From: Microbacterium helvum
GTDB lineage: Bacteria; Actinomycetota; Actinomycetes; Actinomycetales; Microbacteriaceae
NCBI RefSeq assembly: GCF_014779795.1
Contig: NZ_JACXZS010000012.1
Span: 1 to 64,000 of the forward strand
Length of the DNA stretch: 64,000 nt
Direction of reading: 5' to 3'
Each line of letters starts with the position of its first letter. Within the stretch, counting starts at the first letter, position 1. Positions 53,913-62,576 of this stretch are shown here, piece after piece. The notes beneath the pieces were generated by a model that was not told where the DNA came from, did not search any database, and was given only the letters and a program-made list of their open reading frames with translations. The position numbers were made by a program, and so were the translations under genes.

Positions 53913-55154
53913 GTGTCTCGGCGGTCGTGGGTGTGGATCGCGTTCGCCCTCGTCCACGCGGTGGTGATCTGGCTCGGGTTCGCCGGCGACCACGCCGCCT
54001 CGTGGGATGTCGACCAGCTGTACCGCTGGTGGGCGTGGCGCACCTGGTCGGGGCAGGCGATCCCGGGCATCACCGAGGGCTGGGTCTACCCGATCCTCGC
54101 GCACCTGCCGATCCTGCTCGTGGGCGCGTTGACGTCGGTCGTCGACTTCACGCTCGCGTGGGGACTGCTCGTGACCGCGATGGATGCCGTCGCCTTCGCC
54201 GTGCTCGTCGGCCGCGGCCGCTCGCGCGGGCGCCTTGCGGCGGCGTGGTTCTGGCTCGCCGCGATCCTCGCGCTGGGCGGCGTCGGGATGTTCCGGCTCG
54301 ACGCGGTGACCGTGCCGCTCGCGATCCTCGGCTCGCTGTGGCTCGTCGGGCGCCCGTGGCTCGCGTCGGCGCTGCTGGCCGTCGCGACGTGGATCAAGGT
54401 GTGGCCCGCGGCGCTCCTCGCCGCCGCCGTCATCGCGGTGCGCAGACGCCTGGTGATCGTGGCCGGCGCGGCGATCGTGTCGGCCCTCGCGGTCGGGATC
54501 GTGGTCGCACTGGGCGGTGCCGAGCACCTGTTCGGCTTCATCGGCGACCAGACGACGCGCGGCCTGCAGATCGAGGCGCCGGTCAGCACGGTGTACATGC
54601 TGATGGCGGCGGCCGGCGTCCCCGGCGCCGTGGTGCAGTACGACGAGGATCTCATCACATTCCAGGTCTCCGGGCCGGGCGTCGACGGCGTGGTCGCCGT
54701 GATGACGCCCGTGCTCATGATCGGGATGCTGGCGATCGCCGCCTTCGGGACGGTCAAGGCGTGGCGCGGCGCAGGGTTCGCGGCCCTGTTCCCGGCGCTC
54801 GCCGGTGCGCTCGTCCTCGGCTTCATCGTGCTCAACAAGGTCGGCTCGCCCCAGTACATGACGTGGGTCATCGTGCCGCTGGTCGCCGGGCTCGTGCTCA
54901 TGCGCCGGGACTGGCGGCGGCCGGCGATGCTGGCGGTGCTGATCCTCGCGCTGACGCAGCTCATCTTCCCGTTCTTCTACGACGCGATCCTCACGCTGGT
55001 GCCCGCCGCCGTCGGGCTGCTCGTGCTGCGCAACGTCCTGCTGGTGGCGCTGTTCGCCTGGACCCTCGTGCGCCTGGCGCGCGTCCCGTTGCGCCCGCAC
55101 CGCAGCGTGCCCGACGCGCCGGCCCCGACCGCCCCGCGGGGCGTGACAGAGTAG
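53913..55154 (+). CDS. Polytopic membrane protein, GT87-like mannosyltransferase
   Basis: A 413-residue protein of about ten helices. The early loop SWDVDQLYRWWAWRTWSGQAIPGITEGWVYPILAHLPIL includes an acidic Asp as in GT-C enzymes; WIKVWPAALLAAA is the K-x-W-P motif of GT87-type polyprenyl-phosphate mannosyltransferases, and a YMTWVIVPLVAGL stretch follows. It may add a sugar to a lipid or wall polymer. GTG 53913 has TAGGAT (53901-53906) 6 nt upstream (leaderless). The basic tail RLARVPLRPHR is cytosolic. Confidence 0.85.
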   Translation: MSRRSWVWIAFALVHAVVIWLGFAGDHAASWDVDQLYRWWAWRTWSGQAIPGITEGWVYPILAHLPILLVGALTSVVDFTLAWGLLVTAMDAVAFAVLVGRGRSRGRLAAAWFWLAAILALGGVGMFRLDAVTVPLAILGSLWLVGRPWLASALLAVATWIKVWPAALLAAAVIAVRRRLVIVAGAAIVSALAVGIVVALGGAEHLFGFIGDQTTRGLQIEAPVSTVYMLMAAAGVPGAVVQYDEDLITFQVSGPGVDGVVAVMTPVLMIGMLAIAAFGTVKAWRGAGFAALFPALAGALVLGFIVLNKVGSPQYMTWVIVPLVAGLVLMRRDWRRPAMLAVLILALTQLIFPFFYDAILTLVPAAVGLLVLRNVLLVALFAWTLVRLARVPLRPHRSVPDAPAPTAPRGVTE

Positions 55155-55215
55155 AAGCCTCGGGCGGCGGCATCCCTCGCCTCTCGGGATCGGTTCCGCT
55201 GTTCGGAGGTTGCTC

Positions 55216-55521
55216 ATGCTCGTGGCGTTCTCGGTCGCTCCCAGCGGCACGGGCCGTGCCGACGGCTCGGTGCACGATGCGGTCGCCGCCGCCGTGAAAA
55301 TCGTGCGCGACAGCGGCCTGCCGCACCGGACGACGTCGATGTTCACCGAGATCGAGGGGGAGTGGGACGAGGTCATGGACGTCGTCAAGCGCGCCACCGA
55401 CGCCGTCGCCCCGTACGGGTCGCGGGTGTCGCTCGTGCTGAAGGCCGACATCCGTCCCGGCTACTCGGGCGAGCTCGACGCCAAGATCGAGCGCCTGGAG
55501 GCGGCGATCGACGAGCTGTGA
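55216..55521 (+). CDS. MTH1187/YkoF-type thiamine-binding protein
   Basis: A 101-residue ferredoxin-like protein: MLVAFSVAPSGTGRADGSVHDAVAAAVKIVRDSGLPHRTTSMFTEIEGEWDEVMDVVKRATDAV. This is the DUF77/MTH1187 pattern, whose members bind thiamine or related ligands. ATG 55216 with GGAGG 6 nt upstream; TTG 55210 is possible. Monocistronic, 130 bp before the HipBA module. Function inferred from family. Confidence 0.88.
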   Translation: MLVAFSVAPSGTGRADGSVHDAVAAAVKIVRDSGLPHRTTSMFTEIEGEWDEVMDVVKRATDAVAPYGSRVSLVLKADIRPGYSGELDAKIERLEAAIDEL

Positions 55522-55541
55522 CACGGTGATGCGGGTCGAGT

Positions 55542-55616
55542 GTGTCAGAGTTGACGGACAAAGACGTGTGTGTCAGAGTTGACGGACATGCGATCACGTG
55601 TCAGAGTTGACGGACA
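55542..55616. promoter_or_regulatory. Three perfect 19-bp direct repeats at 28-bp period
   Basis: GTGTCAGAGTTGACGGACA occurs at 55542-55560, 55570-55588 and 55598-55616, each exactly 28 bp apart with unrelated 9-bp spacers. Each unit holds the inverted pair GTCA-gagt-TGAC and TGTC/GACA ends. The array ends 37 bp before the hipB start, so it is the likely HipB/HipBA operator. The alternative is leftover ends of a mobile element. Confidence 0.8.
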
Positions 55617-55652
55617 CAATTGCGGTCGGCGAGCCAGCGAATAGGAGCTTCG

Positions 55653-55865
55653 ATGCTTGTCATCAGGGCTGAAGACTTCGGAAACATCGTCCGGGACCGC
55701 CGCAACGACCTCGGGCTCTCGCAGAAGGAACTCGGCGAGAGGGTCGAGATGAGCCGCCAGTGGATCGTGCGCTTCGAGAACGGACATGCCGCGACCGCGA
55801 CCTTCGATCACATTCTTCGGATCGCGGAAGCCCTCGACCTCGACATCGAGGTGACAGGACTGTGA
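55653..55865 (+). CDS. hipB: HipB-like antitoxin (XRE helix-turn-helix)
   Basis: A 70-residue protein almost entirely made of an XRE helix-turn-helix (IVRDRRNDLGLSQKELGERVEMSRQWIVRFENGHAATATFDHILRIAEALDLDIEV). In HipBA modules HipB neutralises the HipA kinase and represses the operon by binding direct-repeat operators; three candidates lie just upstream. ATG 55653 follows AGGAG (55643-55647). Its stop overlaps the hipA start (GTGA), giving the standard coupled antitoxin-toxin order. Confidence 0.93.
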   Translation: MLVIRAEDFGNIVRDRRNDLGLSQKELGERVEMSRQWIVRFENGHAATATFDHILRIAEALDLDIEVTGL

Positions 55866-57244
55866 ACGCGCGGCTCACGGCGTATCTCGACGGCAGGCGG
55901 GTGGGGTGGTTCGCACAGGAGGGTGGAGGCCCCATCTCGTTCGAGTTCGACGACGACTGGCGGTCGAGTTCGGGCCGCATGGAACTGACTCTGTCGATGC
56001 CGAAGTCGCGCCGCACGCACAACGGATCGGAGCCGGCAAACTACTTGTGGAATCTGCTGCCCGACAGCGAGCCGGTGCTCGAACGGTGGGGGTCGATGTT
56101 CGGGGTCAGCCCGCGCAATCCCATGGCGCTGCTCGCACACGTCGGCCTTGACACCGCTGGAGCGATACAGCTGTCACCCGAGGACGCGGCCGTCCTCTCC
56201 GGCCCATCCGGAGGGGAGCCGATCAGTCTGCAGGCGATCGCCGCGCACATTCGCCAGTTGCGTGCAGATCCCGAAGCCTGGCTCATTCCGGGCCACGATG
56301 ACGGTTACTTCTCCCTCGCCGGTGCCCAGTCGAAGTTCGCTCTTGCGCGGAGCACCGCAGGCGACTGGCTGGTGCCGACCGGGCGTGCGGCCTCGACGCA
56401 CATCTTGAAGCCGGGAATCAGGGGCCTGGATCACAGCGATGTCAACGAGCATCTGTCGCTCAGCGCGGCGGCCAACCTCGGCTTGAAGACTGCGGCGTCG
56501 ACAGTGGAGCAATTCGAGGACGAGACGGTCATCGTCGTCACCCGCTATGACCGCACCATTGCGGACGACGGCATCGTCAAACGGCACCACCAGGAGGACA
56601 TGGCGCAGGCAGCCGGCGTGCATCCCGTGGGGAAGTACCAGAACCAAGGCGGTCCCGGCATCGAGCAGATAGTGCGTGTCATCCGTCGTGCCCACGGCAA
56701 GGAACGCACCAGTGACCAGAGGTTCTTCGAGGCGACCCTGTTCAATTGGGCGATCCTGGGCACGGACGCTCACGCCAAGAACTATTCGCTGTTGCACGAT
56801 GCGGTCGAAGGACCTCGCCTCGCTCCGTTGTACGACGTGGCGACTGCCCTGCCGTATCCCGCGATCAATGTTCGTTCGGCAAAACTCGCGATGTCGTTCG
56901 GGCGCCACTACCGACAGTACGAGATCGAAGCCCGCCACATCATCGCCGATGCTGAAGCGCTCGGGTTCGACCCGGTCTGGGCACACGATCGAGCATCGGC
57001 GATCGTCGACGGCGTCGCAGACGCGTACTCCGATGCGGCCGCCGCGATAGGCCTCACCGGCGATGACGCTGCGTTCGCGGCACTCATCGTCGACCACGCA
57101 GCGGAGCGTGCCGCGAAGCTCCGACGTGAGCTGCAGCGCGCGACGCTCGGATCGAGGTCTGATGACGCGCATGCGACGAAGCAGCCGCGCACGAAACAGG
57201 GACGATTCGACACGACATCCGGCGAGCCCGTGGACAGCGAATGA
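55862..57244 (+). CDS. hipA: HipA-like serine/threonine kinase toxin
   Basis: A 460-residue HipA kinase. N-subdomain: ELTLSMP and LPDSEPVLERWG. The Ser-bearing P-loop segment is SLAGAQSK (151-158). RYDR (229-232) and HQED (243-246) follow, then catalytic TDAHAKN (301-307) and the metal-binding YDV (324-326), so all key residues are intact. HipA of E. coli phosphorylates glutamyl-tRNA synthetase and causes growth arrest; the target here is unknown. The C-terminal 35 residues are basic and disordered. The GTG start overlaps hipB; the stop overlaps the NUDIX start (ATGA). Confidence 0.95.
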   Translation: MNARLTAYLDGRRVGWFAQEGGGPISFEFDDDWRSSSGRMELTLSMPKSRRTHNGSEPANYLWNLLPDSEPVLERWGSMFGVSPRNPMALLAHVGLDTAGAIQLSPEDAAVLSGPSGGEPISLQAIAAHIRQLRADPEAWLIPGHDDGYFSLAGAQSKFALARSTAGDWLVPTGRAASTHILKPGIRGLDHSDVNEHLSLSAAANLGLKTAASTVEQFEDETVIVVTRYDRTIADDGIVKRHHQEDMAQAAGVHPVGKYQNQGGPGIEQIVRVIRRAHGKERTSDQRFFEATLFNWAILGTDAHAKNYSLLHDAVEGPRLAPLYDVATALPYPAINVRSAKLAMSFGRHYRQYEIEARHIIADAEALGFDPVWAHDRASAIVDGVADAYSDAAAAIGLTGDDAAFAALIVDHAAERAAKLRRELQRATLGSRSDDAHATKQPRTKQGRFDTTSGEPVDSE

Positions 57245-58050
57245 CCGGAACTGAGTCCTCGGCACACCGGGACGAGCGGATGCCGCACCCGACGCCCGCC
57301 GACCGCGCCCTGCGTGCGGTCGCCGACTCCGTGACGGGCTCGAGGCCGCGCCGGCCCGAGGACATCGCCGACTCGTCGATCCCCGTCGCCGCGACCGTCG
57401 TGCTGCTGCGGGACGCCGACGACGGACTCGAGGTGCTCATGATCGAGCGGCCGGACCGCGGCTCGTTCGCGGGGGCGTGGGTGTTCCCGGGCGGCAAGCT
57501 CGAGGGCGAGGACCGACGCGAGCCCGACGAGCCGGAAGAGGCGACAGCGCGACGCGCGGGCGCGCGTGAGACGCACGAAGAGACGGGCCTCGTGATCGAC
57601 CCCGATGCGTTCGAGACGCTGTCGGTATGGGATCCGCCGCCCGGACTCGCGCTGCGGATCCGCACGTGGTTCTTCGTCGCGCCGGCGCCGGGCGGCGAGA
57701 TCGACCTGCAGCCCGACGAGGCGGTCGCGGCCGAATGGGCGCGCCCCGCCGACCTGCTCGGACGCCACGGCCGCGGTGCGCTCACGCTGTACCCGCCGAC
57801 GTGGGTGACGCTGCACGGCCTGAGCGCCCACCCCGATGCCGCCTCCGCGCTGGGTGCCGCGCGGATCGCCGGCGTGCAGCAGTTCGAGACGGTGGCCCGC
57901 CGCGGAGCCGAGGGCCCGATCCTGCTGTGGGACGGCGACGAGGAATGGGATCCGGATGCCGCGGCATCCGGATCCCGTCACCGTCTGGAGATCGGCGCCC
58001 TGCCGTGGCGGTACTCCCGCACGGCGGGGCCCGGCCTCACGGCTGGGTGA
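57241..58050 (+). CDS. NUDIX hydrolase with enlarged Nudix-box loop (NUDT19/CoA-diphosphatase-like)
   Basis: A 269-residue NUDIX enzyme. The Nudix helix ARETHEETGLVI is intact, but between FPGGKLEGED and it lie about 11 extra residues (REPDEPEEATARRAG), an insertion seen in NUDT7/NUDT19-type CoA or NDP-sugar hydrolases. LRIRTWFFVAPAP and a helical C-terminus resemble that group. The ATG overlaps the hipA stop by 4 bp, so it can be translated from the hipBA transcript; a second ATG 39 bp inside would remove the overlap. Its 3' end overlaps the convergent peroxidase gene by 14 bp. Confidence 0.88.
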   Translation: MTGTESSAHRDERMPHPTPADRALRAVADSVTGSRPRRPEDIADSSIPVAATVVLLRDADDGLEVLMIERPDRGSFAGAWVFPGGKLEGEDRREPDEPEEATARRAGARETHEETGLVIDPDAFETLSVWDPPPGLALRIRTWFFVAPAPGGEIDLQPDEAVAAEWARPADLLGRHGRGALTLYPPTWVTLHGLSAHPDAASALGAARIAGVQQFETVARRGAEGPILLWDGDEEWDPDAAASGSRHRLEIGALPWRYSRTAGPGLTAG

Positions 58051-59734
58051 CGCCCGCGACGTTCACCAGGTCGGCGAAGGTGAACGTCGCCGGGTTGCTG
58101 CCCAGGCTCGGTGCGAACGGCACGTTGAGCATGGAGAGCGTGTCGCGGCGCAGCATCCGGACGAACGTCTCGGCCACGATCTTCGCCCCGAGCGGGCCGA
58201 GGGTCTCGCCGCCGGTCTTCACCGCCGCCTCGCGCAGGAGGTAGTACCACAGCGGCGTCTTCTTGCGCAGGAGGCCGCCGTTCTTGTTCAGCACCGCCAC
58301 CTCGTCGGCGCCGAGCCCGGACGTCAGCTCGGCCGTGGTCAGCTTGGGCACGCCCAGGGCCGTGGCCGTCGCCTGTCCGCTCGGCAGGCCCAGCACGAGT
58401 CCGCGCAGCAGATTGCGCACCGCGAGGACTCCCATGAGGTCGCTCGTGCTGCCGTTGCCGTCGAGATCCTCCAGCGCCGGCGCGAGCGCGCTGTCGATCT
58501 TGCGGGCATGGTTGAACACGAACGGCGGCACCGGGATGCCGGTCTCGAAGAACGCGTTGAAGTCGACGACCCAGTTCGAGAACACCGGCGTGCGATCCAC
58601 TCCCACGAAAGCGAACACGTCGCGCATCGATCGGAACTTCAGGTTGAAGTTCAGCCAGTACTCGTCCCGGATCATGCTGTGCCCGAAGCGGTAGGCGGCC
58701 ACCGAGAACTCGACCGGCATGTCCTTCCAGGGCTTCAGCGTGGCCGCCGACGCGGCATCCACGGCCGCCTGTCCGCACACGCGCGGGAGGAAGTCGTGCA
58801 GCACCGCCCACTGGTAGTGCAGGGTGGCGAGGCGCTTGGCTTCGACGAAGACGTCACCCGCGAACGCGTCGGCGATCAGCTTGTCGACGATCGCGTTGTG
58901 GAACCGCAGCATCGTGTGGTGCAGCTGCGACACGATGAGGTTCTCGTTGTTGCGCGGGTCGCCGATGATCGCCGTCTTCGCCGCCGTGCGCGGCACATCG
59001 AAGTCGGCGGGTTCGGTCATCCCCGGCTCGCCGGCAGTGCCGCCGGAGCCGCCTTTGCCGAACGGCTGGTTCGTGCCCAGCAGCATCCGGAAGGCCGACG
59101 CCGGCTCGCCCGGCCGGGGCGGCTCGTACAGGAACGTGTCCAGCGCGGGACCGCGACCGTAGACGCTGTCGAGGTCGAGCACGGGCGAGCGCATGTTGTT
59201 GATCGTCGTGGCGTCGATCACCGTCGGCGAATCGATCGCGGACGAGACATCGAGGGTGATGTCGTGGTCGACGAACTGCCCGACGTAGGTGTACCCCGAT
59301 GGCGTCGCCGAGTCGCCCGGCACCGCGTCGGCGTTCCCCATGAGGTGTCCGAGCTCTTCGAGCAGCGCCCGGGTCGCCGCATCCACCGGCAATCGGCTCG
59401 CGGCGCGCGTGGAGGGCGCCGTGAGGTACCCGAACCGGTCGCCGTGCGGGGCCGCCACCGCCGGCCAGGGGAAGTACAGCAACGAGAACTTCGCGCCGTG
59501 GAAGCGCGCCACCGGGCCCTGCAGGTGCGCGAGCGAGCCGCGGATGTCGACCGGCAGATCTCGCTCGGCGATGCCCGCGCGCGTGGCGTCGGCTTCAGCC
59601 TCGCCGACCAGCCCCGGCCCCGGCCTCTTGCGGTCCGCCTGCCCGTTGCCGTTGAGGTGGAGCTGTGCGCGCAGGAACGGCTGTGCGCGGAACGCGTCGA
59701 GTGCCCCGGCATCCGACTTCTTTTCCGTGGTCAT
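58037..59734 (-). CDS. Animal-type haem peroxidase family protein
   Basis: A 565-residue protein of the animal haem-peroxidase (An_peroxidase) superfamily. Distal-side motif GQFVDHDITLD with His157, the following Asp158 as a possible haem ester, and proximal YRFGHSMIRDEY with His352. RTAAKTAIIGDPRNNENLIVSQLHHTMLRFHN is the conserved core segment with the catalytic Arg. No signal peptide is evident. Bacterial homologues are patchy and mostly uncharacterised; peroxide-dependent oxidation of halides or phenols is the family activity. The stop overlaps the NUDIX gene end by 14 bp. Confidence 0.92.
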   Translation of the reverse strand: MTTEKKSDAGALDAFRAQPFLRAQLHLNGNGQADRKRPGPGLVGEAEADATRAGIAERDLPVDIRGSLAHLQGPVARFHGAKFSLLYFPWPAVAAPHGDRFGYLTAPSTRAASRLPVDAATRALLEELGHLMGNADAVPGDSATPSGYTYVGQFVDHDITLDVSSAIDSPTVIDATTINNMRSPVLDLDSVYGRGPALDTFLYEPPRPGEPASAFRMLLGTNQPFGKGGSGGTAGEPGMTEPADFDVPRTAAKTAIIGDPRNNENLIVSQLHHTMLRFHNAIVDKLIADAFAGDVFVEAKRLATLHYQWAVLHDFLPRVCGQAAVDAASAATLKPWKDMPVEFSVAAYRFGHSMIRDEYWLNFNLKFRSMRDVFAFVGVDRTPVFSNWVVDFNAFFETGIPVPPFVFNHARKIDSALAPALEDLDGNGSTSDLMGVLAVRNLLRGLVLGLPSGQATATALGVPKLTTAELTSGLGADEVAVLNKNGGLLRKKTPLWYYLLREAAVKTGGETLGPLGAKIVAETFVRMLRRDTLSMLNVPFAPSLGSNPATFTFADLVNVAGVTQP

Positions 59735-59794
59735 GGCAGACCCCTTCCGATCGGTTGCCGGTAGGGAGGGGCGGTGCCGCCGGAGTGATACGCG

Positions 59795-61000
59795 TCAGGA
59801 TTCGAGCAGCCGGCGCAGGTGGGCTCCGACGGCCGACGTCTCGATCAGGAACCCGTCGTGCCCGAAGTCGCTCGCGAGCACCACGGCGCGATCGCCGTCG
59901 AGGGTGTTCGGGATGCCGCGGGCGATGCGGTGCTGTCCGTCGATGGGGAAGAGACGGTCGCTGTCGATGCCCAGCACGAGCGCCGTGGCCGTGACGAGCG
60001 ACAGCGCGTCCTCGACGCCGCCGCGATCGCGGCCGACGTCGTGCGAGTTCATCGCCTCGACGAGCGTGATGTACGAGTTGGCGTCGAAGCGGCGCGTGAA
60101 CTTGTTGCCGTGGAAGTCGAGGTACGACTCGACGGCGAAGCGTCCGCCGTGGCCGAGCGGACTGACGCCGGACTGCCACGAGCGCTGGAACCGCTGGTTC
60201 AGCTCGGTGGGGGACCGGTAGTTCAGCAGTGCCATGCGGCGGGCCAGCGCGAGGCCGCGCGTCGGCCCGTCGCCGTCGCCCGCGTCGTAGTACTCGCCGC
60301 CCTGGAAGCGCGGGTCGATGCGGATGGCTTCGAGCTGCACCGAGTTCAGGGCGATCTGATCGGCGGTGTTGACCGGCGGCGACGACAGGATGCCGACGCG
60401 TGCGACCCGGTCGGGCAGACCCACCGCCCACTCCAGCGCGTGCATGCCGCCCATCGAACCGCCGATGACGGCGGCCCACACGTCGATGCCGAGCGCGTCG
60501 GCCAGCCGCACCTGCGCGGCGACCTGGTCGCGGATCGTCAGATACGGGAACCGCGAGGCCCATTCGTATCCGTCGGGACCGATGGACGCGGGCCCGGTCG
60601 AGCCCTGGCACCCGCCCAGCATGTTCGGCGCGATGACGAACCATCGGTCGGTGTCGATGGCGGCGCCGGGGCCGACGATGTCGTCCCACCAGCCGGACGT
60701 CGCGTGTCCGGCACCGGCCGGTCCGCGCACGTGGCTGTCGCCGGTGAGGGCGTGCAGCACCAGCACGGCGTTGTCGCGCGCGGCGTTGAGCTCGCCCCAC
60801 GTCTCGTAGGCCAGCCGGTACGCGGGCAGCTCGCGCCCCTGCTCGGTGCGGAACGACCCGAACGCCGCGAACCTGCGGTCGCCGAGCGGGTCGCCGTCGC
60901 GCCACGCGCCCGTCGCCGGCGGACGCCCCAGCAGCTGCCGGGCGTCGGCCTCCGTCACCGGTGCGCTCGGCACCGTGTCTTCGGAGGTCTGCCAGTCCAT
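59795..61000 (-). CDS. metX: Homoserine O-acetyltransferase
   Basis: A 401-residue alpha/beta-hydrolase that acetylates homoserine with acetyl-CoA in methionine synthesis. Nucleophile Ser182 is in GSMGGMHALEW; LAYETWGELNAARDNAVLVLHALTGDSHV and NMLGGCQGSTGP are family segments; the catalytic Asp and His lie in the last third (DRLFPIDGQ; DFGHDGFLIE). ATG 61000 is preceded on the minus strand by GAGAAT at 6 nt, possibly a second promoter. It lies downstream of metY with a 19-bp stem hairpin in the 123-bp gap. Confidence 0.96.
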   Translation of the reverse strand: MDWQTSEDTVPSAPVTEADARQLLGRPPATGAWRDGDPLGDRRFAAFGSFRTEQGRELPAYRLAYETWGELNAARDNAVLVLHALTGDSHVRGPAGAGHATSGWWDDIVGPGAAIDTDRWFVIAPNMLGGCQGSTGPASIGPDGYEWASRFPYLTIRDQVAAQVRLADALGIDVWAAVIGGSMGGMHALEWAVGLPDRVARVGILSSPPVNTADQIALNSVQLEAIRIDPRFQGGEYYDAGDGDGPTRGLALARRMALLNYRSPTELNQRFQRSWQSGVSPLGHGGRFAVESYLDFHGNKFTRRFDANSYITLVEAMNSHDVGRDRGGVEDALSLVTATALVLGIDSDRLFPIDGQHRIARGIPNTLDGDRAVVLASDFGHDGFLIETSAVGAHLRRLLES

Positions 61001-61064
61001 TCGTCCATTCTCTCGTGAGTTGCGCGGGACGCCTCGCGCGTTACGGACCTTCGGCCGGAATGAG

Positions 61065-61105
61065 GGATGCCTCGGCCCGACGTCGCACGTCGGGCCGAGG
61101 CATCC
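61065..61105 (-). terminator. 19-bp perfect stem, 3-nt loop, between metY and metX
   Basis: Arms GGATGCCTCGGCCCGACGT (61065-61083) and its exact complement (61087-61105) flank a CGC loop. It begins 18 bp after the metY stop in transcription order. It would stop or attenuate metY transcripts, so metX may depend on read-through or its own promoter. Confidence 0.8.
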
Positions 61106-61123
61106 GGTCCCTGAGGAGGGGTC

Positions 61124-62446
61124 TTAGGCGCGAGCGGCCTCCGACACGCGGCGTGCCGCGGCGAGCGCCTGCTCGAGGTCGGCCTTGAGGTCGTCGATGT
61201 TCTCGAGACCCACCGACAGGCGCACGAGGCCGGGCGTGACGCCCGTCGTGAGCTGCTGCTCGGGGGTGAGCTGCGAGTGGGTCGTCGATGCCGGGTGGAT
61301 GACGAGCGAGCGCACATCGCCGATGTTGGCGAGGTGGCTGAAGAGCTCCAGCGAGTTCACGAACTCGCGGCCCGCCTCGACACCGCCCTTGAGCTCGAAC
61401 GACAGCACGGCGCCGACGCCCTTCGGCGCGTACTGGTTGGCTGCGGCGTACCAGGGCGACGTGGGCAGGCCCGAGTAGTTCACCGACGCGACGTCGGCGT
61501 GGTTCTCCAGCCACTCGGCGATCTCCTGCGCGTTCTGCACGTGACGCTCGACGCGCAGCGACAGGGTCTCGATGCCCTGGATGAGCAGCCAGGCGCTGTT
61601 CGGGGCGATCGCGGCGCCGAGGTCGCGCAGCAGCTGCACGCGGGCCTTGATGATGTACGCGAGACCGTCGCCGACGGCCGCCGTGTAGGACGCGCCGTGG
61701 TACGAGGGGTCCGGAACGGTCAGGCCGGGGAACTTGTCGACGTTCTTCGACCACTCGAAGCTGCCGCCGTCGACGATCACGCCGCCGATCGTGGTGCCGT
61801 GACCGCCGAGGAACTTCGTGGCCGAGTGGATCACGATGTCGGCGCCGTGCTCGAACGGACGGATGAGATACGGGGTCGCGATCGTGTTGTCGACGATGAG
61901 CGGCACGCCGCTCTCGTGGGCGATGTCGGCGACGGTGCGGATGTCGAGCACGTTGATCTTCGGGTTGCCGATCGTCTCGGCGAAGAAGAGCTTCGTGTTC
62001 GGGCGCACCGCGCGGCGCCACTCCTCGGCGTCGTCCTGGTTCTCGACGAAGGTGACCTCGATGCCGAGCTTGGCGAGCGTGTACTTGAACAGGTTGTACG
62101 TGCCGCCGTAGATCGAGCTCGACGCGACGAAGTGGTCGCCCGCCTCGGCGATGTTGAGGATCGCGAACGTCGACGCAGCCTGGCCGCTGGCCAGCAGCAG
62201 CGCCCCGGTGCCGCCCTCGAGCGCGGCGAGGCGCTCCTCGACGACCGCCTGGGTCGGGTTCTGGATGCGCGTGTAGATGTTGCCGAACTCGGCCAGCGCG
62301 AACAGGTTCGCGGCATGGTCGGCGTTGTCGAACACGTACGACGTGGTCTGGTAGATCGGCGTGGCCCGAGCCTTGGTGACCGGGTCGGGCTGCGCGCCCG
62401 AATGGATCTGCTTGGTCTCGAAACGCCAGTTCTCGGAAGCGGCCAT
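61124..62446 (-). CDS. metY: O-acetylhomoserine sulfhydrylase
   Basis: A 440-residue PLP enzyme of the Cys/Met metabolism family that makes homocysteine from O-acetylhomoserine and sulfide. PLP Lys211 is in HSATKFLGGHGT; TRIQNPT near 60 and SSSIYGGTYNLF near 110 contact PLP. Length and motifs are those of MetY rather than MetB. AGGAGA precedes ATG 62446. First gene of the metY-metX unit; divergent from the SDR gene. The promoter region carries a G-tract inverted repeat around the minus-35 box. Confidence 0.96.
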   Translation of the reverse strand: MAASENWRFETKQIHSGAQPDPVTKARATPIYQTTSYVFDNADHAANLFALAEFGNIYTRIQNPTQAVVEERLAALEGGTGALLLASGQAASTFAILNIAEAGDHFVASSSIYGGTYNLFKYTLAKLGIEVTFVENQDDAEEWRRAVRPNTKLFFAETIGNPKINVLDIRTVADIAHESGVPLIVDNTIATPYLIRPFEHGADIVIHSATKFLGGHGTTIGGVIVDGGSFEWSKNVDKFPGLTVPDPSYHGASYTAAVGDGLAYIIKARVQLLRDLGAAIAPNSAWLLIQGIETLSLRVERHVQNAQEIAEWLENHADVASVNYSGLPTSPWYAAANQYAPKGVGAVLSFELKGGVEAGREFVNSLELFSHLANIGDVRSLVIHPASTTHSQLTPEQQLTTGVTPGLVRLSVGLENIDDLKADLEQALAAARRVSEAARA

Positions 62447-62524
62447 GGCTGTCTCCTGCGGGTCGTGTGCCGGGTCGGATTCCCGGTGGTGGATGCCGGG
62501 TGCACATCCTCCCGACGCGTTCGA

Positions 62525-62576
62525 GAGTACGGATCGCCCCCGCTTGTCAACAACGCGGGGGAAATGTGACGTCACA
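62525..62576 (-). promoter_or_regulatory. metY promoter with inverted repeats
   Basis: On the minus strand TTGACA (complement of 62546-62551) and TACTCT (complement of 62525-62530) form a promoter with a short 15-nt spacer. Arms CCCCCGC (62538-62544) and GCGGGGG (62556-62562) straddle the minus-35 box, and a perfect palindrome GTGACGTCAC lies at 62567-62576. Either could be an operator for a sulfur or methionine regulator; which one is unknown. Confidence 0.5.

Noticed and set aside
55542..55616. Triple 19-bp repeat as terminal inverted repeats of an IS element
   Set aside because: All three copies are in the same orientation at strict 28-bp spacing with no transposase gene or remnant. An operator array for hipBA fits better, though a remnant cannot be fully excluded.
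55542..55616. Short CRISPR-like array
   Set aside because: The 9-bp spacers are far too short, there are only three repeats and no cas genes.
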